A stretch of 64,000 bases of DNA. It comes from Burkholderia lata (GTDB taxonomy: Bacteria; Pseudomonadota; Gammaproteobacteria; Burkholderiales; Burkholderiaceae). The notes under the pieces were generated by a model that saw only the letters and a list, made by a program, of their open reading frames with translations, was not told where the DNA came from and did not search any database. The position numbers and the translations under genes are program-made. Positions 14,029 to 22,268 of this stretch are shown piece after piece. The stretch is from positions 62,001 through 126,000 of the forward strand of contig NZ_CABVQK010000018.1 of the NCBI RefSeq assembly GCF_902499335.1, in the 5' to 3' direction. The first letter of the stretch is position 1. The number at the start of each line of letters is the position of its first letter.

Positions 14029-15360
14029 CTATCCGTAGCGCGCGAGCGTCAATCCCGACAGATCGATTTCCGGTTCCCGCCCTGTCACGAGATCTGCCAC
14101 CACCTTCCCCGATCCCATCGACATCGCCCAGCCGGTCGAGCCGTGGCCGACGTTGAGCCAGAGCCCGTCGACCCCGCTCGCGCCCAGCAGCGGCGGGCCG
14201 TCGGGCGTCATCGGCCGGCGGCCGACCCAGAAGCGTGCCGATGCCCGATCGGCCGCGTGCGGGAACCAGTCGTCGAGCACCTTCATCAGCGTATCGAGCG
14301 CCTGCTGGCGCAGCGCGGCGTGCCGGTTGCCGAGTTCCGCGGTACCCGCGACGCGTAACGTCGGGCCGAAACGCGTGATCGCCGTCTTCAGCGATTCGTC
14401 CATCAGCGCGGCGCGCGGTGCTTTGCCGTCGTCGACGACGGAGAGCGTCGCCGAGTAGCCCTTGACCGGATACAGCGGCACGTCGATGCCGTGCGGCCGC
14501 AACAGGCCGGCGCTGTCGACGCCGAGCGCGACGACGATCGCGTCGGCGGCGAGCCGCGCGTCGCGGTGCCGGCCGCCGGCGTTCGATGCGTGCGAATTTG
14601 GGCGTGCCCGATCCTGCGTATCGCCACCCTCATCGCCGTTACCGGCGATCCGCACGCCGCGCACCTGGCCGGCTTCGACGTCGAGCGCCTGCACTTCCGT
14701 GCGAAAGCGGAACGTCACGCCGCTTGCTTCGCACAGCGCCCGCAGTTCGCGCGTGAAGCGTGCACAGTCGCCGGCTTCGTCGTCGGGCAGGTAGATGCCG
14801 CCGACGGGCGCCTGCCGCGCCCAGCGCAGGCCCGGCTCGATCGCCGTGCAGCCGGCCGCGTCGAGTTCGCGAAACGCGATGCCGGCGTCGCGCAGCACCT
14901 TCAGCGCGGGCTGCACCATCTCGACGTCGAACGCGCCGCGCAGCAGTTGCAGGTAGCCGCGGCTCGCACCGTAGTCGAACGGATGGCGGTCGCGAAACGC
15001 GTGCAGGCACGTACGGCTGTAATACGCGATGCGCTGCATCCGCTGCTTGTTCACGCGGAACCGCTCGAATTCGCATTCGCGCAGCCAGCGCGCGATCCAG
15101 CGCCACTGCGCGACATCGAGCGTGGGCCTGAAGATCAGCGGCGACGCGGGCTTGAACAGGTACTTGAGGATCTTGCCGGGCATGCCGGGCGCGGCCCACG
15201 GCGTCACGTAGCCGGGGGCGATCACGCCCGCGTTGCCGAGGCTCGTCGCCTGGGCGACGTCGTCTTCGCGCTCGATCACGGTGACGTCGCAGCCTGCTTC
15301 GCGCAGGTGCCAGGCGGTGGTGACGCCGATCACGCCGGCGCCGAGAACGATCACGTGCAT
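14029..15360 (-). CDS. D-amino-acid dehydrogenase (DadA-like, FAD-dependent)
   Basis: A 443-residue DAO-fold oxidoreductase. It starts with the FAD-binding Rossmann motif VIVLGAGVIGVTTAWHLREAG and VIERED, followed by TSLGNAGVIAPGYVTPWAAPGMP, the DadA signature. The C-terminal WVGRRPMTPDGPPLLG and NVGHGSTGWAMSMGSGK complete the FAD site. DadA oxidises D-amino acids to 2-oxo acids and ammonia at the inner membrane. Residues about 240-268 are a hydrophilic, Gly/Asp/Arg-rich stretch that looks like an insertion. The MFS gene lies just upstream (25 bp) on the same strand, so the two may be co-expressed. An exact dadA orthology cannot be settled, as these genomes carry several paralogues. Confidence 0.85.
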   Translation of the reverse strand: MHVIVLGAGVIGVTTAWHLREAGCDVTVIEREDDVAQATSLGNAGVIAPGYVTPWAAPGMPGKILKYLFKPASPLIFRPTLDVAQWRWIARWLRECEFERFRVNKQRMQRIAYYSRTCLHAFRDRHPFDYGASRGYLQLLRGAFDVEMVQPALKVLRDAGIAFRELDAAGCTAIEPGLRWARQAPVGGIYLPDDEAGDCARFTRELRALCEASGVTFRFRTEVQALDVEAGQVRGVRIAGNGDEGGDTQDRARPNSHASNAGGRHRDARLAADAIVVALGVDSAGLLRPHGIDVPLYPVKGYSATLSVVDDGKAPRAALMDESLKTAITRFGPTLRVAGTAELGNRHAALRQQALDTLMKVLDDWFPHAADRASARFWVGRRPMTPDGPPLLGASGVDGLWLNVGHGSTGWAMSMGSGKVVADLVTGREPEIDLSGLTLARYG

Positions 15361-15385
15361 GCGGTTTCCGGAACGAAGCGGTTGC

Positions 15386-16648
15386 TCAGGACGCGACGGC
15401 CGGATCGTCGACGAGCGACTTGCCGCGCGTTTCCGGCAGGACGAGCGCGGCGACGATCACGAGCAGGTAGCCGCCGCCCGCGACGAGGCCGATCGCCTTC
15501 ACGAGCGACATCGACTGCGACAGCGAGCCGACGAGGATCGGGAAAAACGAGCCGAGCCCGCGCCCGAGGTTGTAGCAGAAGCCCTGGCCCGAGCCGCGGA
15601 TCGCGCCCGGATACAGCTCCGACAGATAAGCGCCGACGCCCGCGAAGATGCCTTGCACGACGATGCCGAGCGGGAAGCCGAGCAGCAGCATCGCGGTGTC
15701 GGTGATCGGCAGCATCGTGTACGCCATGCCGAGCGTGAACGAGCCGATCGCGAACAGGATGAACGACGCGCGGCGGCCGAGCCGGTCGGACAGGATCGCA
15801 CCGACCACGTAGCCGACGAACGAGCCGACGATCAGCACGACGAGATAGCCGCTCGTGTTGAACACGGACAGGTGGCGGACGGTTTTCAGGTACGTGGGCA
15901 GCCACGTCGTGATCGCGTAGTAGCCGCCGAGCATTCCGGTGCACAGCGCGCTGCCGAACAGCGTCGCGCGCAGGTGCGGCGGCGAGAAGATCTCGAGGAA
16001 GTGACCGGACACGCGGCCTTCGTCTCGCGCGCGGCGGGTGGCCGTGTAGATGTCGGGATCGCTGACGTTGCGGCGGATGTACAGGATCCACAGCGCGGGC
16101 ACGATGCCGATCCAGAAGCACGCGCGCCACGCGACCTGCTCGGGCAGCAGCGCGAAGAACGCCCAGTAGAGGATCGCGGCCGCGCCCCAGCCGAACGACC
16201 AGCTGCTCTGCACGGTGCCGACCGCTTTCGCGCGATGCTCGGGCGAGCGGATCGTCTCGGCCATCATGATCGTCACGACCGACCATTCGCCGCCGAAGCC
16301 GAAGCCCTGCAGCGTGCGCGTCGCGAGCAGCTGCCAGAACGAATGTGTGAAGCCGGACAGGCACGTGAACAGCGCGAACGTCGCGATGGTCCACTGCAGC
16401 ACGCGCACGCGGCCGTAGCGGTCGGCGAGGATGCCGGCGACCCAGCCGCCGAGCGCCGACGAGATCAGCGAGCTCGTCGCGATCATCCCGGCCTCGCTCT
16501 TCGTCATGCCCCAGGTGGCAATCAGCGTCGGAATCAGGAACGAATAGATCATGAAGTCGAACGCATCGACCGCGTAGCCGCCGAAGCCGGCATACAGCGT
16601 CCTGCGCTCGCGCGTCGACAATTCGTTGAACCACTGGAATGCCTGCAT
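15386..16648 (-). CDS. MFS transporter (sialate/aromatic-acid symporter type)
   Basis: A 420-residue, 12-helix major-facilitator protein. The N-terminal half has GGYAVDAFDFMIYSFLIPTL and the loop motif GGWVAGILADRYGRVRVL. FGFGGEWSVVTIMMAE in helix 5 is typical of metabolite:H+ symporters, and the second half carries the repeated loop motif GAILSDRLGRRASF. The substrate cannot be read from sequence; organic acids are most likely. It is first in a two-gene minus-strand unit with the D-amino-acid dehydrogenase. The 239 bp upstream of it hold no gene. Confidence 0.87.
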   Translation of the reverse strand: MQAFQWFNELSTRERRTLYAGFGGYAVDAFDFMIYSFLIPTLIATWGMTKSEAGMIATSSLISSALGGWVAGILADRYGRVRVLQWTIATFALFTCLSGFTHSFWQLLATRTLQGFGFGGEWSVVTIMMAETIRSPEHRAKAVGTVQSSWSFGWGAAAILYWAFFALLPEQVAWRACFWIGIVPALWILYIRRNVSDPDIYTATRRARDEGRVSGHFLEIFSPPHLRATLFGSALCTGMLGGYYAITTWLPTYLKTVRHLSVFNTSGYLVVLIVGSFVGYVVGAILSDRLGRRASFILFAIGSFTLGMAYTMLPITDTAMLLLGFPLGIVVQGIFAGVGAYLSELYPGAIRGSGQGFCYNLGRGLGSFFPILVGSLSQSMSLVKAIGLVAGGGYLLVIVAALVLPETRGKSLVDDPAVAS

Positions 16649-16887
16649 GCTTGCCGCCCCCTCTCTTGTCTCGTCTCGTATCGCGCAGCCGTGTGGCGGT
16701 TATTTTACGGGCGGGGCGCGGGACGCCAAAAAGGCGGGAGCAGGTGCGTGGTGGTGCGGCGGGCGGTGAGGGTGACGCGGAGCGTCGGGCGTGCGGGGAG
16801 GGGGCGGCCGCCGATTGCGATCGAGCGCCATGCAGGTGCCGGCGGCCGCGACGACCCGCGCGCCCGAACGGCGCTCGAGCGCTCGCT

Positions 16888-17664
16888 TCAGAGCGTCAGG
16901 CCACCGTCGACATGAACGACCTGGCCGGTGATCTGCCGCGCGGCGTCCGACAGCAGGAACGCGATCAGCGCGGCGACGTCGTCGGGTTCGGCGATCCGGC
17001 CGAGCGGTGTCGCCTGTTCGGCCTGTGCCCACGCGGCGGCGTTACCGGCGCTCGGCCCGTGGTCCTTGCGCGTGAAGCCCGGCGCGACCGCGTTGACGGT
17101 GATGCCGCGCGCGGCAAATTCGGCGGCGGCGGTGCGCACGAGCGATTCGAGCGCGGCCTTTGCAGCGGCGGTGGCGGCGAACGGCGCATCGGCGCGGTAG
17201 CGGTGCGCGACGAACGAGCTGACCGCGACGATCCGCGGCGCGGTCGACGCCTCGAGCAGCGGCTGCGCGCGGCCCGCGAGCGCGGAGAACGCGCCGGGCA
17301 TCGCCGCGAACGCGGACGCGAGCGTGTCGGCGGAGAGACCGGAAAAGGATTGCCGTGCGGCGAAGCCCGCGTTGGCGACGAGATGATCGAGCCCGCCGAA
17401 GTGCGTGGCGGCTGCATCGACGAGCGAGGCGGCGACGCCTGGTTCACCGAGATCGCCGGTGAGCGTGACGCACTCCGCGCCGGCCGCCGTGCACGCGTGG
17501 GCGACGTCGGCGAGCCGGGTGCGCGCCGCTTCGTCCGCGCCGCGCGCGTGCAGCGCCAGCGCGACGCTGGGCGCCGCGAGCCGTCGCGCGAGCGCCGCGC
17601 CGATCCCCGAACCCGCACCGGTGATCAGCGCGATCCGCGCGATGTGCGCGGCGCGTTTGGTCAC
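16888..17664 (-). CDS. Short-chain dehydrogenase/reductase family protein lacking the catalytic Tyr
   Basis: A 258-residue SDR. The cofactor motif TGAGSGIG (residues 15-22), VANAG (97-101), the Ser pair in AVSSF and NAVAPGFT are all present. It ends with the usual ITGQVVHVDGGLTL. The active-site YxxxK, however, reads TAAAK: Thr165 replaces Tyr while Lys169 is kept. A conventional oxidoreductase reaction is therefore doubtful; it could be a binding protein or use another acid. The GTG start overlaps the stop of the upstream ABC exporter gene (GTGA), so the two are translationally coupled. Confidence 0.85.
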   Translation of the reverse strand: MTKRAAHIARIALITGAGSGIGAALARRLAAPSVALALHARGADEAARTRLADVAHACTAAGAECVTLTGDLGEPGVAASLVDAAATHFGGLDHLVANAGFAARQSFSGLSADTLASAFAAMPGAFSALAGRAQPLLEASTAPRIVAVSSFVAHRYRADAPFAATAAAKAALESLVRTAAAEFAARGITVNAVAPGFTRKDHGPSAGNAAAWAQAEQATPLGRIAEPDDVAALIAFLLSDAARQITGQVVHVDGGLTL

Positions 17665-19430
17665 GCCGCGACCTTGTCGCTGGCGTTCACGCGCTCGACG
17701 TTGATCGTGCCGACATGGAACGCGGCCAGCGACTCGCGGTGCGCGATGCTGACGATCGCGGCCTTCGGCAAGCGTTCGGCGAACAGGTGATACAGGCGTG
17801 CTTCATTGTCGGCGTCGAGCGCGCTGGTCGCTTCGTCGAGGAACAGGAAGTCGGGCTTGTGCAGCAGCACGCGCGCGCCGGCAAGGCGCTGCTGTTCGCC
17901 CGGCGACAGCACGCGGGTCCAGTGCGCGGTCTCGCCGAGGCGGTCGACGTAATCCTCGAGGCGGCAGGCGCGCAGCGCGTCGCGGCAGGCTTCGTCGCTG
18001 AACGTGTCGGCCGTCGCCGGATAGGTGAGTGCAGCCTTCAGCGTGCCGATCGGCAGATAGCTCGTCTGCGGCACGAACATCATCCGCGCGCCGACCGGCG
18101 CGTCGATCGCACCGTCGCCGAACGGCCACAGGCCCGCGAGCGCACGCATGAACGTGCTCTTGCCGGAACCCGACTTGCCGATCACGAGCCAGCGCGAGCC
18201 GGGCTCGATCGTGACGCTGCCGATGTTCGCGAGCGCGTTGCCGTTCGGCAGCGCGAGCTTGAGCGACGACGTCGACAGCTTCTCCGCGTCGACGTAATGC
18301 AGGTTGATGCCGCCGTGCTCGGTCGCGGGCGACAGGCTTTCCTTCAGGTGCGACGTGCCCATCACGCGCTTGAATTCGCGCAGACGGTTGACGGTGGCGC
18401 GCCATTCGACGAGGGTCGAGTAACTGTTGATGAACCACGAGAACGAATCGCTGACGGTGCCGAACGCGGACGAGATCTGCATCAGCACGCCGAACGAGAA
18501 CGCGCCCGCGAAATAGCGCGGCGCGGCGACGACGAGCGGGAAGATGATCGCGATCTGCCCGTAGAAGCTCAGCACGAACGTGAGCCGCTTCGTGTACTTC
18601 ATCACGCGCCACCAGTTGTCGCGGATGCGCAAGAAGAGGTTCTGCGCGTTGCCGGTCTCGGTCTTCTCGCCGTCGTAGAACGCGATCTGCTCGGCGTTCT
18701 CGCGCACGCGGATCAGCCCGAAGCGGAAGTCGGCCTCGACGCGCTGCTGCTGGTAGTTGATCGACACGAGCGGATGGCCGACCTTCTGGATGATCAGCGA
18801 GCCGACCACCGCATACAGCGCGGCCGCCCACACCATGTAGCCGGGAATCGAGATCGGCGTTGCACCGAGCGTGAACGTCAGCGCGCCGGCGAGTGACCAC
18901 AGGATCGTGATGAACGACACGAGCGTGACGACCGTCGACAGCAGGTCGAGCGACAGCGCGAGCGTGGTCGTCGCGAACGACTGGAGGTCGTCGGTGATCC
19001 GCTGGTCGGGGTTGTCGGCGAGACGGTCACGCTCGATCCGGTAGAACGCGCGATCGCCGAGCCACTGGCCGAGAAAACGGTCGGTGAGCCACTGGCGCCA
19101 ACGGAAGCCGAGCATCTGCCGCAGGTAGCGGCCGTACACGGCGAGGATGATGAAGGCGAACGCGAGCGCGGAGAACTGCATCAGCAGGTTCGGGAAGTCG
19201 TGGACGTCCTTCGACTGCAGCGCGTTGTAGAACTCGGCGTTCCACTTGTTGAGCCGGACGTTGATCCAGACCACGCAGAGGTTGATCGCGATGATCGTGA
19301 CCAGCAGCCCCCACGCGATTTTCCATTCGGACGATACCCAGTAGGGCTTGATGAGGCTCCATGCGGATACCGGGCGCTCGTCCTGCGGCGCGTCGGAGGC
19401 GGAGCGGACGGGATCGATCGATTGGGTCAT
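17661..19430 (-). CDS. ABC transporter, fused permease/ATPase (YddA/SbmA-BacA-like)
   Basis: A 589-residue half-transporter of the ABC-D type. The N-terminal membrane domain (about residues 20-340) has the SbmA/BacA-like signature VWINVRLNKWNAEFYNALQ and GYxRWRQWLTDRFL-like RWRQWLTDRFLGQWL. The ATPase domain follows with GKSGSGKST (about residue 415), LSPGEQQRLAGAR (about 508) and FLFLDEATSALD. Relatives take up peptides or vitamin-like molecules or export very-long-chain lipids; the substrate here is unknown. An upstream extension of the frame is possible, but the ATG at 19430 begins the conserved part (MTQSIDPV). Overlap with the SDR gene suggests joint expression. Confidence 0.88.
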   Translation of the reverse strand: MTQSIDPVRSASDAPQDERPVSAWSLIKPYWVSSEWKIAWGLLVTIIAINLCVVWINVRLNKWNAEFYNALQSKDVHDFPNLLMQFSALAFAFIILAVYGRYLRQMLGFRWRQWLTDRFLGQWLGDRAFYRIERDRLADNPDQRITDDLQSFATTTLALSLDLLSTVVTLVSFITILWSLAGALTFTLGATPISIPGYMVWAAALYAVVGSLIIQKVGHPLVSINYQQQRVEADFRFGLIRVRENAEQIAFYDGEKTETGNAQNLFLRIRDNWWRVMKYTKRLTFVLSFYGQIAIIFPLVVAAPRYFAGAFSFGVLMQISSAFGTVSDSFSWFINSYSTLVEWRATVNRLREFKRVMGTSHLKESLSPATEHGGINLHYVDAEKLSTSSLKLALPNGNALANIGSVTIEPGSRWLVIGKSGSGKSTFMRALAGLWPFGDGAIDAPVGARMMFVPQTSYLPIGTLKAALTYPATADTFSDEACRDALRACRLEDYVDRLGETAHWTRVLSPGEQQRLAGARVLLHKPDFLFLDEATSALDADNEARLYHLFAERLPKAAIVSIAHRESLAAFHVGTINVERVNASDKVAA

Positions 19431-19663
19431 GTGCTTCCTGATGAGTAGCCGGCGCGCGGGCCGGGCGAAGCCGGGCGCGCGCCGCGATACGGCATGCCGG
19501 GACGCGGCGCCGACTGACGGCGGGCGTCCGGATGGTCGCCCGCGCGTCTTAAACGGCACTTAAGGCCGGCGGTGACGCGGCAACCGGCCGCTCGCGCGGC
19601 CGGCCTGCGGGCATTGTGCCAGAGCGGCACGGCACGACGGCGAAATTGCCGCAAGGGGACAGT

Positions 19664-19693
19664 TTGCGGCGCTTTCCGCTTTTATGGTCTAAT
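19664..19693 (+). promoter_or_regulatory. Candidate promoter for the thi operon
   Basis: TTGCGG, 18 bp, TCTAAT directly upstream of the TPP riboswitch, which fits a transcript that starts just before the aptamer. Confidence 0.4.
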
Positions 19694-19705
19694 GGCCGAC
19701 GACGA

Positions 19706-19812
19706 AACAGGGGTGCTTCGTGGCGCGGCCGGCAGATGTTCCGGGCAGCGCGATGAGGCTGAGAAAAACCCTTTGCACCCGATCCGGGTAATACCGGCGA
19801 GGGAAGTTTCTG
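19706..19812 (+). promoter_or_regulatory. TPP riboswitch (THI element)
   Basis: The conserved thiamine-pyrophosphate aptamer is clear: ACAGGGGTGC at the 5' side, GGCTGAGAAAAACCCTTTG in the middle, and ACCCGATCCGGGTAATACC followed by GGCGAGGGAAG at the 3' side. TPP binding would turn off the thiO-thiS-thiG-thiE genes downstream. The aptamer ends about 235 bp before thiO, so there is room for a transcriptional or translational expression platform, and a small open frame (19932-20051) lies in this space. Confidence 0.95.
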
Positions 19813-19931
19813 AACCCGCCGGGCCGCGCTGGCTGCCATCCCACATGGTCAGCGCCCTTGTTCCGCCCGGCCGGCCTTTGCTGCCGGTTTCGTCCTTTTG
19901 GGTACGCGCATTGCGCGTTACGGAAGGAATG

Positions 19932-20051
19932 ATGACCGCACAATCTTCAGTCTTTTACATGGTTCCCGGCCCGATGTCGCGTGTGTTCGCACGCGGCGGC
20001 GTGTTCGTGTCGACGTTCGTCGTGCGCGCTCGCGCGAAGGGGGCGCGATGA
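19932..20051 (+). CDS. Small open frame between TPP riboswitch and thiO (possible leader peptide)
   Basis: A possible 39-residue peptide (MTAQSSVFYMVPGPM...RARAKGAR) that starts 4 bp after a GGAAGG ribosome-binding site and whose TGA overlaps the thiO ATG (ATGA). No other ribosome site is seen immediately before thiO, so coupling from this frame could deliver ribosomes to it. The peptide matches no family I recognise, and it could be a chance frame; an alternative is that thiO itself begins upstream. Confidence 0.35.
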   Translation: MTAQSSVFYMVPGPMSRVFARGGVFVSTFVVRARAKGAR

Positions 20052-21184
20052 ACGTCCGGGATTCCCGACCCGATTTCGCGGTGCTCGGCGGCGGCCTCGT
20101 CGGCCGCCTGATCGCCTGGCGGCTCGCGGGCGACGGGCATCGCGTCGCGCTGTACGAGCGCGGCGGCCCGGACGGCGAGCAGTCCGCCGCGTGGATCGCG
20201 GCCGCGATGCTCGCGCCGCTCGCGGAAGCGGCGAGCGCGGAGCTGCTGATCACCGAGTTGGGCGCCGCGTCGCTCGCACGCTGGCCGCAGTGGCTCGCGG
20301 AACTGCCCGAACCCGTCTTCTTCCAGCATCACGGCACGCTCGTCGTCTGGCATCACGCGGACCGCGCGGAGGCGCCGCTGTTCGAGCGGCGCGTGCGCGC
20401 GAACGCGCGGGCCGACCTGTTCGACCGCGGTTTCGTGACGCTCGCCGGCGCGCAGGTCGATGCGGCCGAGCCGGTGCTCGCGGGTCGCTTCGCGCGCGGC
20501 CTGCTGCTGCCGAACGAAGGCCAGCTCGACAATCGCCAGGCGCTGCGCGCACTCGCGGCGGGCCTCGCCGAGCGCGCCGTCGACCTGCACTGGCACGTCA
20601 CGATCGACGATGCGAATCTGCCCGCCGCGCATTTCACGATCGATTGCCGTGGGCTCGGCGCGAAACCCGCGCTGCCCGCGTTGCGCGGCATCCGTGGCGA
20701 AGTCGCGCGCGTGCGCGCGCCCGGCATTGGGCTCACCCGGCCCGTGCGGCTGCTGCATCCGCGTTATCCGCTGTACATCGCGCCGAAGCAGGACGATCTC
20801 TATGTGATCGGCGCGACCGAGGTGGAGGGCGAGGACATGTCGCCCGTCAGCGTGCGCTCCGCACTCGAACTGCTGAGCGCGGCGTTCTCCGTGCATCCGG
20901 CGTTCGGCGAGGCGCGCATCCTCGAACTCAACGCGCAGTGCCGGCCGACGCTGCCCGATCATCGCCCGGCGGTGATCTGGGACGGCGCGTTGACGCTCGC
21001 CGTCAACGGCCTGTACCGGCACGGCTTCATGATCGCGCCGGAAGTCGCGCACGCGGCGGTCGCGGTCGCCGAAGCCGCGCTCGGCGGCGCGTTCGGCGAT
21101 GCCGACGCGTTCGCCGCGTGGCGCGACGCCGCGCGCTGGCCGACGCTCCTTCATCACCGCAACGACGCGCGCCAGCCGGCCTGA
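20048..21184 (+). CDS. thiO: Glycine oxidase ThiO
   Basis: A 378-residue FAD-dependent oxidase that turns glycine into iminoglycine (dehydroglycine) for thiazole synthesis. Rossmann motif FAVLGGGLVGRLIAWRLAGDG, then LYERGG, and AAWIAAAMLAPLAEA (the family's GSwAAAGMLAP region). The C-terminal YIAPKQDDLYVIGATEVE and LTLAVNGLYRHGFMIAP form the FAD/substrate site. The N-terminus from ATG 20048 is normal; the frame is open upstream to 19898, so a longer form cannot be ruled out. First enzyme gene under the TPP riboswitch. Confidence 0.93.
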   Translation: MNVRDSRPDFAVLGGGLVGRLIAWRLAGDGHRVALYERGGPDGEQSAAWIAAAMLAPLAEAASAELLITELGAASLARWPQWLAELPEPVFFQHHGTLVVWHHADRAEAPLFERRVRANARADLFDRGFVTLAGAQVDAAEPVLAGRFARGLLLPNEGQLDNRQALRALAAGLAERAVDLHWHVTIDDANLPAAHFTIDCRGLGAKPALPALRGIRGEVARVRAPGIGLTRPVRLLHPRYPLYIAPKQDDLYVIGATEVEGEDMSPVSVRSALELLSAAFSVHPAFGEARILELNAQCRPTLPDHRPAVIWDGALTLAVNGLYRHGFMIAPEVAHAAVAVAEAALGGAFGDADAFAAWRDAARWPTLLHHRNDARQPA

Positions 21185-21216
21185 CGCGCGCCGCCGACCG
21201 AATTCGACGAAGCCTC

Positions 21217-21414
21217 ATGGATATCCAGATCAACCAACAGACCCTGACCGTGCCCGACGGCGCAACGGTGGCCGACGCGCTCGCCGCGTACGGCGCGCGT
21301 CCGCCGTACGCGGTCGCGCTGAACGGCAACTTCGTCGCGCGCACGCAGCACGCGGCGCGGGCGCTCGCGGCGGGCGACAAGCTCGACGTCGTGCACCCCG
21401 TCGCGGGCGGCTGA
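21217..21414 (+). CDS. thiS: Sulfur-carrier protein ThiS
   Basis: A 65-residue ubiquitin-like protein that ends in the required Gly-Gly (VHPVAGG). The terminal carboxyl is adenylated and converted to a thiocarboxylate that donates sulfur to the thiazole. FAMILY motifs VPDGATVADAL and VALNGNFVAR are visible. It lies between thiO and thiG in the same operon. No thiF-type activating enzyme gene is present here, so activation must come from elsewhere in the genome. Confidence 0.94.
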   Translation: MDIQINQQTLTVPDGATVADALAAYGARPPYAVALNGNFVARTQHAARALAAGDKLDVVHPVAGG

Positions 21415-21452
21415 GCGCCGCCGGATCGTCCCCGCTCTTCCAGGAAAACGAC

Positions 21453-22268
21453 ATGACGTCCCTCACCTCCGCCGACGCGTTGACGCTGTACGGCGAAACC
21501 TTCGCAAGCCGCGTGCTGATCGGCACGTCGCGCTATCCGTCTCTGCAGTCGCTGTCCGATTCGATCGCCGCGTCGCGTCCCGGGATGGTGACGGTCGCGC
21601 TGCGTCGCCAGATGACGGGCGGCACGGCCGAAGCCGGCTTCTTCGACCTGCTCAAGCGCCACGCGGTGCCGCTGCTGCCGAACACGGCCGGCTGCCAGAC
21701 CGTCGCCGAAGCCGTGACGACCGCTCACATGGCGCGCGAGGTATTCGGCACCGACTGGATCAAGCTCGAACTGATCGGCGACGACTACACGCTGCAGCCC
21801 GACCCGGTCGGCCTGATCGAGGCGGCCGCGCAACTGGTCAAGGACGGTTTCAAAGTGCTGCCTTATTGCACCGAGGATCTGGTGATCGGTCGGCGCCTGC
21901 TCGACGTCGGCTGCGAGGCGCTGATGCCGTGGGGCGCGCCGATCGGCACGGGCAAGGGCGTCGTGAACCCGTACGGCCTGCGCGTACTGCGTGAGCGGCT
22001 GCCCGACGTGCCGCTGATCGTCGATGCGGGGCTCGGCGTGCCGTCGCATGCGTGCCAGGTGATGGAGTGGGGCTTCGACGGTGTGTTGCTGAACACCGCC
22101 GTGTCGCAGGCCACGCACCCGGAAATCATGGCGCGCGCGTTTGCACAGGGCGTCGAGGCCGGCCGTGCCGCGTATCTCGCCGGGCCGATGGACGCGCGCG
22201 AGACCGCGCACGCGAGCACGCCGGTCGTCGGGATGCCGTTCTGGCACCAGGACGGGGGCGGCGCATGA
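21453..22268 (+). CDS. thiG: Thiazole synthase ThiG
   Basis: A 271-residue TIM-barrel enzyme that condenses DXP, iminoglycine and ThiS thiocarboxylate into the thiazole phosphate. Recognised by SRVLIGTSRYPS, MVTVALRR, LLPNTAGCQTVAEAV and WIKLELIGDDYTLQPD, in which the Lys is the imine-forming residue. CEALMPWGAPIGTGKG, VDAGLGVPSHA and LLNTAV follow. The ATG at 21453 gives the expected N-terminus. Its stop overlaps the thiE start by 4 bp. Confidence 0.96.
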   Translation: MTSLTSADALTLYGETFASRVLIGTSRYPSLQSLSDSIAASRPGMVTVALRRQMTGGTAEAGFFDLLKRHAVPLLPNTAGCQTVAEAVTTAHMAREVFGTDWIKLELIGDDYTLQPDPVGLIEAAAQLVKDGFKVLPYCTEDLVIGRRLLDVGCEALMPWGAPIGTGKGVVNPYGLRVLRERLPDVPLIVDAGLGVPSHACQVMEWGFDGVLLNTAVSQATHPEIMARAFAQGVEAGRAAYLAGPMDARETAHASTPVVGMPFWHQDGGGA

